64,000 nucleotides of DNA from RUG714 sp964623515 (GCA_964623515.1 CAZURV010000006.1:13563-77562); one strand, 5' to 3'. Counted from the stretch's first letter, positions 1 through 10,011 are shown. A program made the numbers and translations. The notes: generated by a model from the sequence alone, not told the origin.

Positions 1-1
1 C

Positions 2-2593
2 GCGCGTAAAATCGCAAAGCTTGCAGACGAAAAGGGAATTAAGCGCGGCGATGTTATAGTATGCGGAATAAGCGAAAATATATCCGATGAATTCAAATAT
101 ATAAATAAAGGGATATTCGAGGCGAATCCGCAGGTTTTCGGCGGCAAAACAGACAATGTAGTTATCACTGCGTCCGAAAATATGAATAACGAGTGTGAGA
201 CGGCGGCGGTAAAAATCAAAAAACTTGTAATGTTTGGGGATTACCGTTACCGTGATATTGCCGTTATTATCAGGGACGATGCTTATATTCCTGCGCTTAA
301 AAGGGCTTTTTTAAAGCATGATATTCCTTTCTTTGAAGATATGAGGAGGAGTATTTCAAATGAACCGCTGAGCGTATTTATTCATAACGCTTTCAGAATT
401 GTTACCGAGGGCTTCAAATCCGATGATATTATTGCATATCTTAAAAGCGGTATAACAGGTATTCCGTCTGCGGAGATTTCCGCTCTTGAAAATTACTGCA
501 TTGTTTGGAATATTAACGGAATAAAAAAATGGAGCGCAGATTTCAGCTTTAATCCGCGAGGATTTACAGAGCGTACTCTGCCCGATGATGAACATATCAT
601 TTTGGAATTGAATGAAACGCGTAAAAGGGTAATCGCACCGCTTATCATTTTCAAAAATATGCTTAAAAAAGCCGGAGTTAAAGATATCTGTACAGCCGTA
701 TACGAACTGCTTAAAAATGTAAATGCTCCGGAAAATATAAAAGCTTCGGCTAAAAAGATAAATCTGTTTGCAGGAGCAGATGAAGCTTCCCGCGCAATGC
801 GTGTCTGGAACTCCGTTATGGATATCCTGAATTTCTTTGCTGTTTCAATGCGTGAAGATAAAGTAAGCATAAAGGAATTTGCCCTGCTTTTTGACGCCGC
901 CGTTATCAGTGAAAAACTCGGAGAGATTCCGCAGGGACTTGATGAAATAACAGTCGGCAGGGCGGACAGAATCAGAACCGATGTTCCGCGCGCTTCCTTT
1001 ATTTTGGGTGCGAACGAAGGCGTTTTTCCACAGGCATATGCTTCGGGAGGACTTTTGTCCGATTCCGATAAACTGAAACTCGGCAAGCTCGGTATTGAAT
1101 ACGGTATGTCCTGCGAAAAAATGAATATTGAAGAAAAATTCTTCGCCTACTGCGCTGTTACTTCTCCAAGTGAAAAGCTTTATATTTCATATGCTGAGTC
1201 AAAATATGACGGTACGCTTCTTCTGCCCTCAAGGATTGTAAGCGATATAAAAAAAATCATACCGAACTGCGTAGTTAAAAACGGAAGCTTGCTTTCAGCC
1301 GATGATATTGTTAGTGCCAGTCAGGGATTTGCGTTAATGGCAGAAAAATGGAATGAAAATTCCGTTCTTTCACAAACCTTAAAGGACTATTTTGCAAATA
1401 ATCCTGATTATGTAGGCAGAGTCGGTAATATCATCGCTGAAAATTCACCTATGGAAAGAAAAGTGAAAAATCCTGAGCTGTGCGTGAAGCTGTACGGTGA
1501 AAATATCAGTGTTTCTCCGTCCAAGGTCGACGTTTACTATAAATGTCCGTTTATGTATTTTTGCGAAAACGGACTGAAAATTGAAGATATAGAGCCTGCC
1601 GCGCTTGACAGAAGAACAGGAGGTTCTCTGATTCATTTTGTGCTTGAAAATTTTGTGAGGGATACGGGTAAAGAAGCGCTCATAAATATGGAAAAAAGCG
1701 AAATTATCAGCAGGATAGATAAATATACCGATATTTACGTATCCGATTTGAATCTTCCAGATGAATTTGCGGACGCACGCTTCAGATTTGTGCTTGATAA
1801 GAATAAAAAAATCATTCTTGCCACGCTCTTAAGAATGGCGGAGGAAATGAGACACAGCGATTTTGAGCCTGTGGATTTTGAACTTCCAATCAGCCGTTTT
1901 TCAGATATAAAATCCTTTGAACTTCCTCTTGAAAAAGGTAAAATTGCAATCAGGGGAACGGTAGACAGAGTTGATTTGATGAAAAAAGACGGCAAATCCT
2001 ATATCCGTGTTATCGATTATAAATCGGGAACAAAAGATTTTGAACTAGGCGAAGTGCTTCACGGCTTGAATACGCAGATGCTTTTGTATTTGCTTGCAAT
2101 AACCGAAAACGGTGAATCACGCTACGGTGAAATCATTCCGTCCGGAGTGCTGTACGTTCCTGCTACAAATGTTTTCACGAGTGAGCCGAGGAATACTGAT
2201 GCTTCAAAGCTTGCTTCTTATAGTCTTGCAAAACAGAAGATGAAGGGTTTTGTACTCAGTGATGAAAAAGTCATAAAAGGTATGGAATATGAAGCTGCAG
2301 GACGTTTTATTCCCGCTAAGATAGGAAAGAGCGGAGTGCCGGAAAATCAGGTTTTAACTGATTCCGAAATGGAAGCTTTGAATAAAAGACTGAAAAAAAT
2401 GCTGATTGACTACGGTAACGGACTTCACAGCGGAAAAATTGACGATTCTCCCGTTTATATAAAAGGAAAAGGTCCGTGCACTTACTGCCGCTATAAAAAC
2501 ATCTGCCGAAATGAAAATAAGCAGAGAGAGACGGCAATACCGGATTTTTCCGAAGCGCGGAAGATTCTCGGGGAGGAAACGTGCGATGGCTGA
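2..2593 (+). CDS. addB: AddB, ATP-dependent helicase/nuclease subunit B (5' truncated by window edge)
   Basis: The reading frame is open from base 2, so the N-terminal part, including the Walker A region, lies outside the window; 863 codons are visible of about 1150 expected. AddB pairs with AddA to process double-strand DNA ends to Chi for recombination. Visible hallmarks are the C-terminal PD-(D/E)XK nuclease (VIDYKSG, from base 2014) and the cysteines of the AddB 4Fe-4S cluster: one near visible residue 515 (YYKCPF) and three at 826, 829 and 835 (CTYCRYKNIC), the expected C-x2-C-x5-C spacing. The stop overlaps the addA start by 8 bp, so the two subunits are probably translationally coupled. 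The ATG at 182 is internal and not the true start. Confidence 0.95.
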   Translation, partial: ARKIAKLADEKGIKRGDVIVCGISENISDEFKYINKGIFEANPQVFGGKTDNVVITASENMNNECETAAVKIKKLVMFGDYRYRDIAVIIRDDAYIPALKRAFLKHDIPFFEDMRRSISNEPLSVFIHNAFRIVTEGFKSDDIIAYLKSGITGIPSAEISALENYCIVWNINGIKKWSADFSFNPRGFTERTLPDDEHIILELNETRKRVIAPLIIFKNMLKKAGVKDICTAVYELLKNVNAPENIKASAKKINLFAGADEASRAMRVWNSVMDILNFFAVSMREDKVSIKEFALLFDAAVISEKLGEIPQGLDEITVGRADRIRTDVPRASFILGANEGVFPQAYASGGLLSDSDKLKLGKLGIEYGMSCEKMNIEEKFFAYCAVTSPSEKLYISYAESKYDGTLLLPSRIVSDIKKIIPNCVVKNGSLLSADDIVSASQGFALMAEKWNENSVLSQTLKDYFANNPDYVGRVGNIIAENSPMERKVKNPELCVKLYGENISVSPSKVDVYYKCPFMYFCENGLKIEDIEPAALDRRTGGSLIHFVLENFVRDTGKEALINMEKSEIISRIDKYTDIYVSDLNLPDEFADARFRFVLDKNKKIILATLLRMAEEMRHSDFEPVDFELPISRFSDIKSFELPLEKGKIAIRGTVDRVDLMKKDGKSYIRVIDYKSGTKDFELGEVLHGLNTQMLLYLLAITENGESRYGEIIPSGVLYVPATNVFTSEPRNTDASKLASYSLAKQKMKGFVLSDEKVIKGMEYEAAGRFIPAKIGKSGVPENQVLTDSEMEALNKRLKKMLIDYGNGLHSGKIDDSPVYIKGKGPCTYCRYKNICRNENKQRETAIPDFSEARKILGEETCDG

Positions 2594-5500
2594 TATCAAA
2601 TGGACTCCGAATCAGGAGCAGGCAATAAATGCCGAAGGGCAAATACTTGTATCTGCGGCGGCGGGTTCGGGCAAAACCGCAGTTCTTGTTGAGCGTGTAA
2701 TCAGAAAGATAACAGCTGAATATCCCTGCGATATCGATGAACTTTTGATTGTAACTTTCACGAGAGCTGCGGCACAGCAGATGAAAGATAAAATATCGGA
2801 GAGGCTTGAAAAGCTGATTTCCGAGAATCCCGATAATACGCATTTAAAAAAACAGCAGATTCTCTTGGATAAGGCTTTGATATGCACGATTGATTCTTTT
2901 TGTTCAGAGGTAGTAAAAAACAATTTCCATCTGATTGAGGATTCAGGAATCACGCTGAACTATACGATTATTGACGACAGCAGTCTTTCTGTTATAAGCC
3001 GTGAAGTGATAGATGAAATCGCGGCGGAAAGGTTCAGTTCCGGAGATAAAGACTTCACTTCTTATACCGAAATGTTCACAGGGAGCCGAGATGATGCCAA
3101 TCTTTATTCCATAACAGAAAATATTCATAAATATATCGGCGCCGTACCGAACAGTTCACAGTGGCTGTCGGATATGATTGAGATGTATGAAGCGGAAAGC
3201 GTTGAGGAAACGGAGTGGGGGAGTATTATCTTTACCCGCATAGCCGATATATGTTCCGCATGCAGTGAAAATATTAATAACGCTTTAACTCTTGCAGGAA
3301 CAGATGAAAATGTATATGCCGCCGTTTCACAGACGCTTCTAAGTGATAAAAAGCATTATGAAGATATAATGCTTGCGTGCACAGAGAAAGACTGGGATAC
3401 TCTTGCTTCGCTTTTTCCATATACGTTTTTGAATTGGAGCAGAGCGAAAAAGGATATGGATTTGTCTGTTAAAAATGCGGCGAAAGCTTTGAGGGACAGA
3501 GCCAAATCTTATAACGCTAAAATGGAATCCCTTATCGCAGGCAATAACTCGGAATTCAGAGAGGATATGCAGTTGCTTTTGCCGGCAATGCGCGCTTTGG
3601 CGGATTTTCAGAATGAATATGAAAAAAGACTTTTTAAAAAGAAAACCGAGATTCAGTCTTATGAATTCTCTGATATTTCCGCTTTGGCAATCAGAATATT
3701 AACTGATGAAAATATGGAAAAATCAGAGGTAGCGCGTGATTACAGCGATAAATTTAAAGAAATTATCGTAGATGAATATCAGGATACAAACAGTGTTCAG
3801 GATTTGCTTTTTCATCTTGTAAGCAGAGATGAAACCAATCTGTTTATTGTAGGTGATGCAAAACAAAGCATATACAGATTCCGCCAGGCAATGCCTGAAA
3901 TTTTTATAGGTAGACGAAGAAATCTTCCGCTTTATAGCGGTGAAAACAAAGGATGTGTATTGCTCAAAAAGAATTTCCGCTCCCGTAAAGAGATAACTTC
4001 ATTCGTAAATTACATTTTTACTATCTTAATGAGCAGAAAAGCAGGGGATATAGATTATAACAAAGAGGAAAAACTTGTTCCCGGTTCTGACTGCTATGAC
4101 GATAATCCGTCCTCCGTTCAGCTTCACGTTTTAACGAATGATTCCGAACAGTGCGGTGAAAAAATTCATGATAATTATTATGAGGGCCTTTACCTTGCCG
4201 ATAAGATAAAGCGTATGACCGAAAACGGTGAAATGATAACGGACGGCGGAGTAAGGCGTCCTGTGAAGTACAGTGATTTCTGCGTGCTTTTCCGAAGTAT
4301 GACAGGAGTGGACAAATATTTGCGTGCCTTTACCGACGCAGGAGTTCCGGTTTTTCACCGAGGAGAAGACGATTTTTATTTCAGAAGTGAAATTCTGCTT
4401 GTTATGTCCCTGCTGAAAGCAATAGATAATCCGATGCGCGATATTGATTTGCTTGCGGTGATGTATTCCGGAATTTTCGGTTTTACCGCAGACGAGATAA
4501 CTGCCGTGCGCGCCGATTATCCGGGCGGCAGATTATATAATTCTGTTGTGAAATCGGCGCAGAACGGAAATAAAAAATGCGAATTATTTCTCGGTAAGCT
4601 TGCCGAATACCGTACGATGAGTTCTGTTTTAGCTCCTTCTGATTTTGTGCGGAAACTTTATGACGATACGGATTTGCCCGTAATCGTCAGCGCGGCGGCG
4701 GACGGTGCAAATAAAAAGGCAAATCTTATTATGTTCCTTGATAAGATTTCCGATTATGAAAAAAACGGCTATTTCAGCCTTACGGGATTGATTCGTTTTA
4801 TAGAAAAAATCAAGGCGAATAATCCGAAAGAAAAAAACGCATATATTGCGGGAGGCGATGATAAAGTTAATTTTATGACTGTGCATGCCTCAAAGGGGCT
4901 TGAGTTTCCGGTCGTAATCCTTGCCAACTGTGAAAGAAAAGGGCACACCGAAACCGATAACATTCTTCTTAACAGCCGTATTGGTATAGGTGCAAAAGCA
5001 AAAAATACGGCTATTAACAATATTTATAAAACTGTTCCATATACAGCCGTAAGCGTACTGAACAATATGGCGGATACAGCGGAAAATTTAAGGGTGCTTT
5101 ATGTTGCGCTTACCAGAGCGAAAGACAGATTGATTATAAGCGGTGTTGCAGGTCCTTCGTCTGCTTTGCCTGAAAAGCTGACTTCTCTTGCAGAAAAATA
5201 CTGTTCAAGCGGTTCAGTCAGTCCGTTTGAAGTGCTGGAGATGCATACGTTTTTTGATTGGATTCTTTCCTGCGCGCTGATGCATCCGTGTGCCGCGAAG
5301 CTTCGCAGTTATGCAGATTCGGATGTGTTTGTGAAGGAGGAAGAAGAGGGAAGCTTTGAAGTTTTTGTTCCCGAATACCAAACCTTTGATTTTTCACAGA
5401 AAAAAGAAAGTGTAAGCGTTTTGCCTGACATCGAACTTGAAAAGATATTTGAAAGCAGATTTTCTTTTGAATATAAATACAAGGGCATTGAAAAAATTGC

Positions 5501-6104
5501 AGGTAAAATGTCGCCTTCAAAACTGAATGCGGCTGAAACCAGTATAGATTACTGGGAGTTCGGCAAACCTGAATTTCTTGAAGAAAAAAATATCAGTGCG
5601 GCTCACCGCGGCACATCCGTTCACAGATTTATGGAAAAATGCCGTTCTTTCAGCAATCCGGATATTGATAAAGAACTTGCTTTTATGCTGGAGAAACACT
5701 TTTTAACCAAGGAAGAAGCGGATTGCGTTGATCGCGCAAAAATCAAAAAATTTTTTGCATCTGAATTGGCAGGGCGCATAAATATAAGCAAAGAGGTATA
5801 CCGCGAATATGAGATTGCCTATTTTGAAAACGCAGGCTTTTTTGACCCTTCGCTTGCCGATGTCCTGAAAAATGAAAAAATTTTTGTGCAGGGCGTTATC
5901 GACTGTATTTTTTTTGAAAACGATAAAGCCGTAATCCTCGATTATAAAACCGATTACTGTAAATCTTCCTATGAGCTTGTCGAAAAATACAGACGACAGC
6001 TTGAGCTTTATAAACGCGCGGCTGAGGAAATATTTGACTGTGAGGTGAAAGAAACTTATATTTATTCTTTTTACCTAAACAAAGAGATAAAAATTGTCCT
6101 TTAA
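2586..6104 (+). CDS. addA: AddA, ATP-dependent helicase/nuclease subunit A
   Basis: This is the 1172-residue UvrD-family helicase and nuclease subunit of AddAB. The start at ATG 2586 is chosen because GGGGAGGA lies just upstream and the protein then begins MADIKWTPNQEQAI, the usual family N-terminus; an upstream in-frame ATG at 2511 lies inside addB. Walker A AAAGSGKT is at residues 24-31, the Walker B/motif II DEYQDTN near 396, and a UvrD C-terminal motif LRVLYVALTRAKDR later. The C-terminal nuclease shows HRGTSVHRF near 1007 and LDYKTDYC near 1119. Its neighbour addB overlaps it. Both nucleases look intact, as in the Bacillus AddAB enzyme, which has two nuclease sites. Confidence 0.97.
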   Translation: MADIKWTPNQEQAINAEGQILVSAAAGSGKTAVLVERVIRKITAEYPCDIDELLIVTFTRAAAQQMKDKISERLEKLISENPDNTHLKKQQILLDKALICTIDSFCSEVVKNNFHLIEDSGITLNYTIIDDSSLSVISREVIDEIAAERFSSGDKDFTSYTEMFTGSRDDANLYSITENIHKYIGAVPNSSQWLSDMIEMYEAESVEETEWGSIIFTRIADICSACSENINNALTLAGTDENVYAAVSQTLLSDKKHYEDIMLACTEKDWDTLASLFPYTFLNWSRAKKDMDLSVKNAAKALRDRAKSYNAKMESLIAGNNSEFREDMQLLLPAMRALADFQNEYEKRLFKKKTEIQSYEFSDISALAIRILTDENMEKSEVARDYSDKFKEIIVDEYQDTNSVQDLLFHLVSRDETNLFIVGDAKQSIYRFRQAMPEIFIGRRRNLPLYSGENKGCVLLKKNFRSRKEITSFVNYIFTILMSRKAGDIDYNKEEKLVPGSDCYDDNPSSVQLHVLTNDSEQCGEKIHDNYYEGLYLADKIKRMTENGEMITDGGVRRPVKYSDFCVLFRSMTGVDKYLRAFTDAGVPVFHRGEDDFYFRSEILLVMSLLKAIDNPMRDIDLLAVMYSGIFGFTADEITAVRADYPGGRLYNSVVKSAQNGNKKCELFLGKLAEYRTMSSVLAPSDFVRKLYDDTDLPVIVSAAADGANKKANLIMFLDKISDYEKNGYFSLTGLIRFIEKIKANNPKEKNAYIAGGDDKVNFMTVHASKGLEFPVVILANCERKGHTETDNILLNSRIGIGAKAKNTAINNIYKTVPYTAVSVLNNMADTAENLRVLYVALTRAKDRLIISGVAGPSSALPEKLTSLAEKYCSSGSVSPFEVLEMHTFFDWILSCALMHPCAAKLRSYADSDVFVKEEEEGSFEVFVPEYQTFDFSQKKESVSVLPDIELEKIFESRFSFEYKYKGIEKIAGKMSPSKLNAAETSIDYWEFGKPEFLEEKNISAAHRGTSVHRFMEKCRSFSNPDIDKELAFMLEKHFLTKEEADCVDRAKIKKFFASELAGRINISKEVYREYEIAYFENAGFFDPSLADVLKNEKIFVQGVIDCIFFENDKAVILDYKTDYCKSSYELVEKYRRQLELYKRAAEEIFDCEVKETYIYSFYLNKEIKIVL

Positions 6105-6113
6105 CAGGGATTT

Positions 6114-6142
6114 TTGACAGATAGCGCAATATTTGTTATAAT
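6114..6142 (+). promoter_or_regulatory. Sigma-A promoter upstream of the small membrane protein gene
   Basis: TTGACA (6114-6119), 17-bp spacer, TATAAT (6137-6142): a perfect consensus just after the addA stop. Transcription would start near 6149, leaving an 88-nt leader that can form a small bulged CCGG-A-TTG/CAA-CCGG hairpin (6159-6179). I do not recognise that hairpin as a known riboswitch. Confidence 0.8.
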
Positions 6143-6236
6143 CTGTTTCGTATGAAGCCGGATTGGAAAGCAACCGGATAAAAGCATATAGACGTTTATA
6201 TTTTTAAACTCAGTTTATTTATATCGGAGGATACAT

Positions 6237-6674
6237 ATGAGTGCATTGGTTCCGCTTATCATTCTTCTGCTTCCCAGCATATGGACGGTTTTGATTTTCC
6301 GCAGTGCAATTGTTTCACTGCATAATGCCGGGAAAACCCGTGAAGAGATAGAAAATATAAAAACAGGATTTTCGTTTATTCAAAGGCTTTTTCTGCTGAA
6401 TATCAAAGACGCGACGGCGGGTACACCGAAATATAATGTTTACAGGCATAATATTGAAAAATTTCTTTTTGGATATCTGATTGCGGTGTTTGTGCTTTGG
6501 GTTTTGGTCATCATATCTATAGTCGCAAAAGGAATGACGGGCTTTGTTACCGTTCTTACGGTGATTAAAATGTTGCTTATTGATTTAATCGGTGCAGGCG
6601 TATATCTTAGATTCAATACTGTGTTTAACAAGCGTACAAAAAGGTTTCATTGGAAGTGGACGGTAAAAAATTAA
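6237..6674 (+). CDS. Small membrane protein of unknown function
   Basis: The 145-residue product is not a family I recognise. Three hydrophobic segments are visible: residues about 3-25, about 80-101 (YLIAVFVLWVLVIISIVA) and about 105-125. A charged loop lies between the first two, with KTREEIENIKTGFSFIQRL near 33-52, and the C-terminus is strongly basic. ATG 6237 is preceded by CGGAGG at 6225-6230. The gene has its own consensus promoter and is followed by the rpmE promoter, so it looks monocistronic. An integral membrane location is predicted; no catalytic motif is visible. Confidence 0.7.
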   Translation: MSALVPLIILLLPSIWTVLIFRSAIVSLHNAGKTREEIENIKTGFSFIQRLFLLNIKDATAGTPKYNVYRHNIEKFLFGYLIAVFVLWVLVIISIVAKGMTGFVTVLTVIKMLLIDLIGAGVYLRFNTVFNKRTKRFHWKWTVKN

Positions 6675-6682
6675 GAAAACCC

Positions 6683-6711
6683 TTGATTTTTATTGCCGAT
6701 TATGGTATGAT
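6683..6711 (+). promoter_or_regulatory. Sigma-A promoter of rpmE
   Basis: TTGATT (6683-6688), 17-bp spacer, TATGAT (6706-6711). It begins 9 bp after the stop of the preceding gene, and transcription would start near 6718, 40 nt before the rpmE ATG. Confidence 0.7.
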
Positions 6712-6757
6712 GCCAATGTTAATATTTTAAGGGACTTGAAAGAGGTGAATATATTTT

Positions 6758-6964
6758 ATGAAAAGCGGAATTCATCCAGAGTATAAAGAAGCAACCGTTA
6801 GGTGCGCCTGCGGTGCAACTTACAAAACAAAATCAACTGCGGGAGACATGAAGGTTGATATTTGTTCGGCCTGCCATCCTTTTTTCACCGGCAAGCAGAA
6901 GCTTGTAGATACAGGCGGACGTGTTGACAGATTTAATAAGCGCTTTGGTCTTAATAATAAGTAA
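6758..6964 (+). CDS. rpmE: 50S ribosomal protein L31, zinc-binding form
   Basis: The 68-residue protein begins MKSGIHPEY and carries the four zinc ligands of the C+ type of L31: CAC at residues 16 and 18, and CSAC at 36 and 39. It is a component of the large ribosomal subunit. The C-terminal GGRVDRFNKRFG is typical. GAGGTGA upstream provides the ribosome binding site. The gene sits alone between its own promoter and a terminator at 6978. Some bacteria swap this zinc form for a zinc-free paralogue under zinc limitation; no paralogue is visible in this window. Confidence 0.97.
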   Translation: MKSGIHPEYKEATVRCACGATYKTKSTAGDMKVDICSACHPFFTGKQKLVDTGGRVDRFNKRFGLNNK

Positions 6965-6977
6965 TCTACGAAATTTT

Positions 6978-7002
6978 GGCAGGCTGTTTAGCCTGCCTTT
7001 TT
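6978..7002 (+). terminator. Rho-independent terminator of rpmE
   Basis: GGCAGGC (6978-6984), 6-nt loop, GCCTGCC (6991-6997), followed by TTTTT. Confidence 0.9.
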
Positions 7003-7053
7003 CAGTTAAGGAGAAGGGGTTTTGAACACAATATGCTTAACAAACGGAATAGT

Positions 7054-7701
7054 ATGAGCGATTGTTATAAAACAATTAAATGTTATGCGGAAGCTTCCTT
7101 TACAGTTGAGCGTTCCAAATTTATAGGTTGTGCGAAGCCTGTTTCTTCCGAAGCGGAAGCACTTGCTTTTATAAAAGAGATAAAGAGCAAACATTATGAC
7201 GCAAAGCATAATGTATATGCTTATTTACTTCGGGAAAATCATACAGGAAGGTACAGTGATGACGGGGAGCCATCCGGAACAGCGGGATTGCCGGTGTTCG
7301 ACGTGTTGCGAAAAGAGGGAATCACCGACTCCGTTATTGTTGTAACAAGATATTTCGGAGGAATACTCTTAGGAACGGGAGGCCTTGTGCGCGCGTACAC
7401 AAAGAGTGCGAAGCTCGCTCTTGGAAAAGCGGAAATATGCGAAATGCGTCTGTGTACAGCATATGAAACCTTTTGTGAATATGGTTTTTATGATAAATTC
7501 ATCAAGTTCCTTTCAAAAAATAAGGCATATGTTACGGATAGCGATTTTTCGGATAAAGTTAAGATTTCATTTTATATTGACAACGCCGGAAAAAAAGATT
7601 TTCAGGTGAAGGTTACTGATTTTTCCAACGGAGCTATGCATCTTCAAGAAACAGATGTTTTCTATCAACCGTTATCTTCCGGTTCCAATTTAATTGGATA
7701 A
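7054..7701 (+). CDS. YigZ/IMPACT family protein
   Basis: This is a UPF0029/YigZ-type protein of about 215 residues. The IMPACT N-terminal domain contains the family signatures RYSDDGEPSGTAG and VVTRYFGGILLGTGGLVRAY, followed by a smaller DUF1949-like C-terminal domain. The biochemical role is poorly defined: bacterial YigZ binds nucleic acid, and eukaryotic IMPACT regulates GCN1/GCN2. The start is uncertain. ATG 7054 gives MSDCYKTIKCYAEASF, which matches the family N-terminus; an in-frame ATG at 7033 is nearer the AAGGAGAAGGGG at 7008-7019. I favour 7054 on homology and 7033 cannot be excluded. No clear hairpin terminator follows. Confidence 0.88.
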   Translation: MSDCYKTIKCYAEASFTVERSKFIGCAKPVSSEAEALAFIKEIKSKHYDAKHNVYAYLLRENHTGRYSDDGEPSGTAGLPVFDVLRKEGITDSVIVVTRYFGGILLGTGGLVRAYTKSAKLALGKAEICEMRLCTAYETFCEYGFYDKFIKFLSKNKAYVTDSDFSDKVKISFYIDNAGKKDFQVKVTDFSNGAMHLQETDVFYQPLSSGSNLIG

Positions 7702-7846
7702 GTGAGTTTATCATAAAAAAGTTGTCATAATCAGGATTTCCCTATTTAGCTACTATCCAGATAAATTTTGTGTAAACTGCTCAATTTCAGCTTTTTTTTT
7801 ATCATAATTTTGGAAGCAGTTTGGTTAATTTATATAATTATTTATA

Positions 7847-7875
7847 TTGCATATATAAAGGTAGTTTGATATAAT
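7847..7875 (+). promoter_or_regulatory. Sigma-A promoter of hppA
   Basis: TTGCAT (7847-7852), 17-bp spacer, TATAAT (7870-7875). Ribosome binding site GAGGAGA follows at 7896-7902. A T9 run at 7792-7800 upstream lacks a convincing stem. Confidence 0.7.
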
Positions 7876-7910
7876 CTAGTTATAAAATAATTTATGAGGA
7901 GATTTTAAAA

Positions 7911-9938
7911 ATGGAATTTTTAAATGCACTCATTCCTTATCTTATCATTGCGGCGGCGGCGCTGGCTTTGATTTTTGCCTTTGCAAAGGCTCTCAAAATC
8001 AGCAAGGCTGATGCAGGAACAGAGAGAATGAGGGAGATTGCAAACAGTATTAACGACGGTGCAAAAGCATTTTTATTCTCGGAATACAAAATTCTTGTGT
8101 TCTTTGTAGCTTTTGTGTTCATTGTTATGTGTTGCGTAACAAACCAAGATTACGGTCTTACTTGGAGAACCGGGTTATGCTTCCTTTGCGGCGCACTGTT
8201 CTCCGTGCTTGCAGGTTATGTAGGTATGAATGTTGCTACAAAAGCGAATGTACGTACAGCGAATGCGGCAAAAGAAGGCGGTATGAATAAAGCACTTAGC
8301 ATTGCTTTTTCAGGCGGTTCTGTAATGGGACTGTGCGTTGTTGGACTTGGACTTTTGGGCGCAACCGTTATTTACCTGATAACAGAAGATACAAATATGC
8401 TTACAGGTTTCAGCCTCGGCGCTTCTTCAATCGCTCTCTTTGCACGTGTAGGTGGCGGTATTTATACGAAAGCTGCCGATGTAGGCGCAGACCTCGTTGG
8501 TAAAGTAGAGGCAGGGATTCCCGAAGACGATCCCCGCAACCCTGCCGTTATTGCAGATAACGTGGGCGATAACGTAGGCGACGTTGCAGGTATGGGTGCT
8601 GATTTGTTTGAAAGCTATGTTGGCGCAATCGTATCGGCTATTATTCTCGGTTCATCAAATGGTTCAACAAAGGGCGCATGGTTCTCGCTCCTTATTGCAG
8701 GATGCGGTATCATTTCGGCAATTATCGGTCAACTTTTCGTACGAGGGAAAGAAGGATCAAGCCCGCATAAAGCTCTTAATATCGGTACATACACCGCAAG
8801 TGTTCTTGTTCTTATAGCTGCCGGAGTAGGCGGATACTTCACTTTCGGCGGATTCAAAGAGTTTGGCGCTATTGCTGCGGGACTCATTGTCGGTACGCTT
8901 ATCGGCTTTTTAACAGAAGTTTATACCTCGGATGAATATAAATCGGTCAAAAAAATTGCGGAAGAATCTGAAACAGGGCCCGCAACAACGATTATTTCCG
9001 GTATTGCCGTTGGTATGAAAAGTACGGTGCTTCCGATTCTTCTTATCGGCGTTGCCATTATTATTGCATATTTATGTGCAGGTCTTTTCGGTATTGCGCT
9101 TGCCGCAGTCGGTATGCTTTCCACAACAGGTATAACTGTTGCTGTTGACGCATATGGTCCTATCGCTGACAATGCAGGTGGTATCGCTGAAATGAGCGGA
9201 CTTGAAAGCGGCGTTCGTGAAATTACCGATAAACTTGATTCAGTTGGTAATACAACTGCTGCTATGGGTAAGGGATTCGCAATCGGATCTGCGGCTTTAA
9301 CAGCTCTTTCCCTTTTCGTTTCATTTGCTCAGAAAGCAGATATTGAGAGTGTAAGCATTCTTCAGTATGACGTTGTTGTTGGTCTGTTTATAGGCGGTAT
9401 GCTTCCGTTCATTTTTTCAGCACTTACCATGAACTCTGTTGGTAAAGCGGCTTCTCAGATGATTGAGGAAGTTCGCCGTCAGTTCAGAGAGAGGAAAGGA
9501 ATTATGGAGGGTACAGAAAAACCCGATTATAAAAAATGTGTTGCTATTTCCACAAATGCAGCTCTTAAAGAAATGATACTTCCCGGAATTTTAGCAGTTG
9601 TTGTACCTCTTGTCGTAGGTTTTGTTCTCGGCGTACAGGCTCTTACCGGTATGCTTGCAGGCGCACTTGTAACAGGTGTTCTTCTTGCAATCTTTATGTC
9701 CAATTCCGGCGGGGCATGGGATAATGCAAAAAAGTACATTGAAGGTGGTACACACGGAGGTAAGGGTTCAGATGCGCACGCAGCTGCAGTTATCGGCGAT
9801 ACGGTAGGCGATCCTTTCAAAGATACTTCAGGTCCGTCCATCAATATTCTTATAAAACTTATGACGGTTATTTCGCTTGTATTTGCTCCGCTCATGGCAC
9901 AAGCGACACCGCTTCTTGAGTTAATTACTAAACTTTAA
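7911..9938 (+). CDS. hppA: K+-dependent membrane-bound pyrophosphatase (ion-pumping)
   Basis: The 675-residue, strongly hydrophobic protein has about 16 membrane segments and couples hydrolysis of pyrophosphate to export of H+ or Na+. The catalytic signature DVGADLVGKVE starts at residue 190 and continues into the acidic NVGDNVGDVAGMGADLFESY stretch; a second acidic motif (GDTVGDPFKDTSGPS) lies near the C-terminus. GNTTAA at 446-451 carries alanine where K+-independent enzymes carry lysine, so this should be the K+-stimulated class. I cannot decide between H+ and Na+ pumping from inspection. It is a single-gene unit with its own promoter and terminator. It would recover energy from biosynthetic pyrophosphate in a fermenter. 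Confidence 0.96.
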   Translation: MEFLNALIPYLIIAAAALALIFAFAKALKISKADAGTERMREIANSINDGAKAFLFSEYKILVFFVAFVFIVMCCVTNQDYGLTWRTGLCFLCGALFSVLAGYVGMNVATKANVRTANAAKEGGMNKALSIAFSGGSVMGLCVVGLGLLGATVIYLITEDTNMLTGFSLGASSIALFARVGGGIYTKAADVGADLVGKVEAGIPEDDPRNPAVIADNVGDNVGDVAGMGADLFESYVGAIVSAIILGSSNGSTKGAWFSLLIAGCGIISAIIGQLFVRGKEGSSPHKALNIGTYTASVLVLIAAGVGGYFTFGGFKEFGAIAAGLIVGTLIGFLTEVYTSDEYKSVKKIAEESETGPATTIISGIAVGMKSTVLPILLIGVAIIIAYLCAGLFGIALAAVGMLSTTGITVAVDAYGPIADNAGGIAEMSGLESGVREITDKLDSVGNTTAAMGKGFAIGSAALTALSLFVSFAQKADIESVSILQYDVVVGLFIGGMLPFIFSALTMNSVGKAASQMIEEVRRQFRERKGIMEGTEKPDYKKCVAISTNAALKEMILPGILAVVVPLVVGFVLGVQALTGMLAGALVTGVLLAIFMSNSGGAWDNAKKYIEGGTHGGKGSDAHAAAVIGDTVGDPFKDTSGPSINILIKLMTVISLVFAPLMAQATPLLELITKL

Positions 9939-9961
9939 AAAAATATAATTTGACAAATAAC

Positions 9962-9990
9962 ATGACCATCCGTTTAACGGATGGTCATAT
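9962..9990. terminator. Bidirectional terminator between hppA and metH
   Basis: Twelve-base perfect inverted repeat ATGACCATCCGT / ACGGATGGTCAT (9962-9988) with a 3-nt loop, flanked by T-rich sequence on the plus side and A-rich sequence on the other. It lies between convergent genes. Confidence 0.85.
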
Positions 9991-10011
9991 TATTTTACTT
10001 TTTACTGATTT

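Noticed and set aside
493..1086. 197-codon open frame on the minus strand inside addB
   Set aside because: Serine-rich low-complexity product and complete overlap with addB indicate a shadow frame.
7792..7800. T9 tract after the YigZ gene as a terminator
   Set aside because: The sequence before it forms only a 3-bp stem, so it is not a convincing rho-independent terminator.
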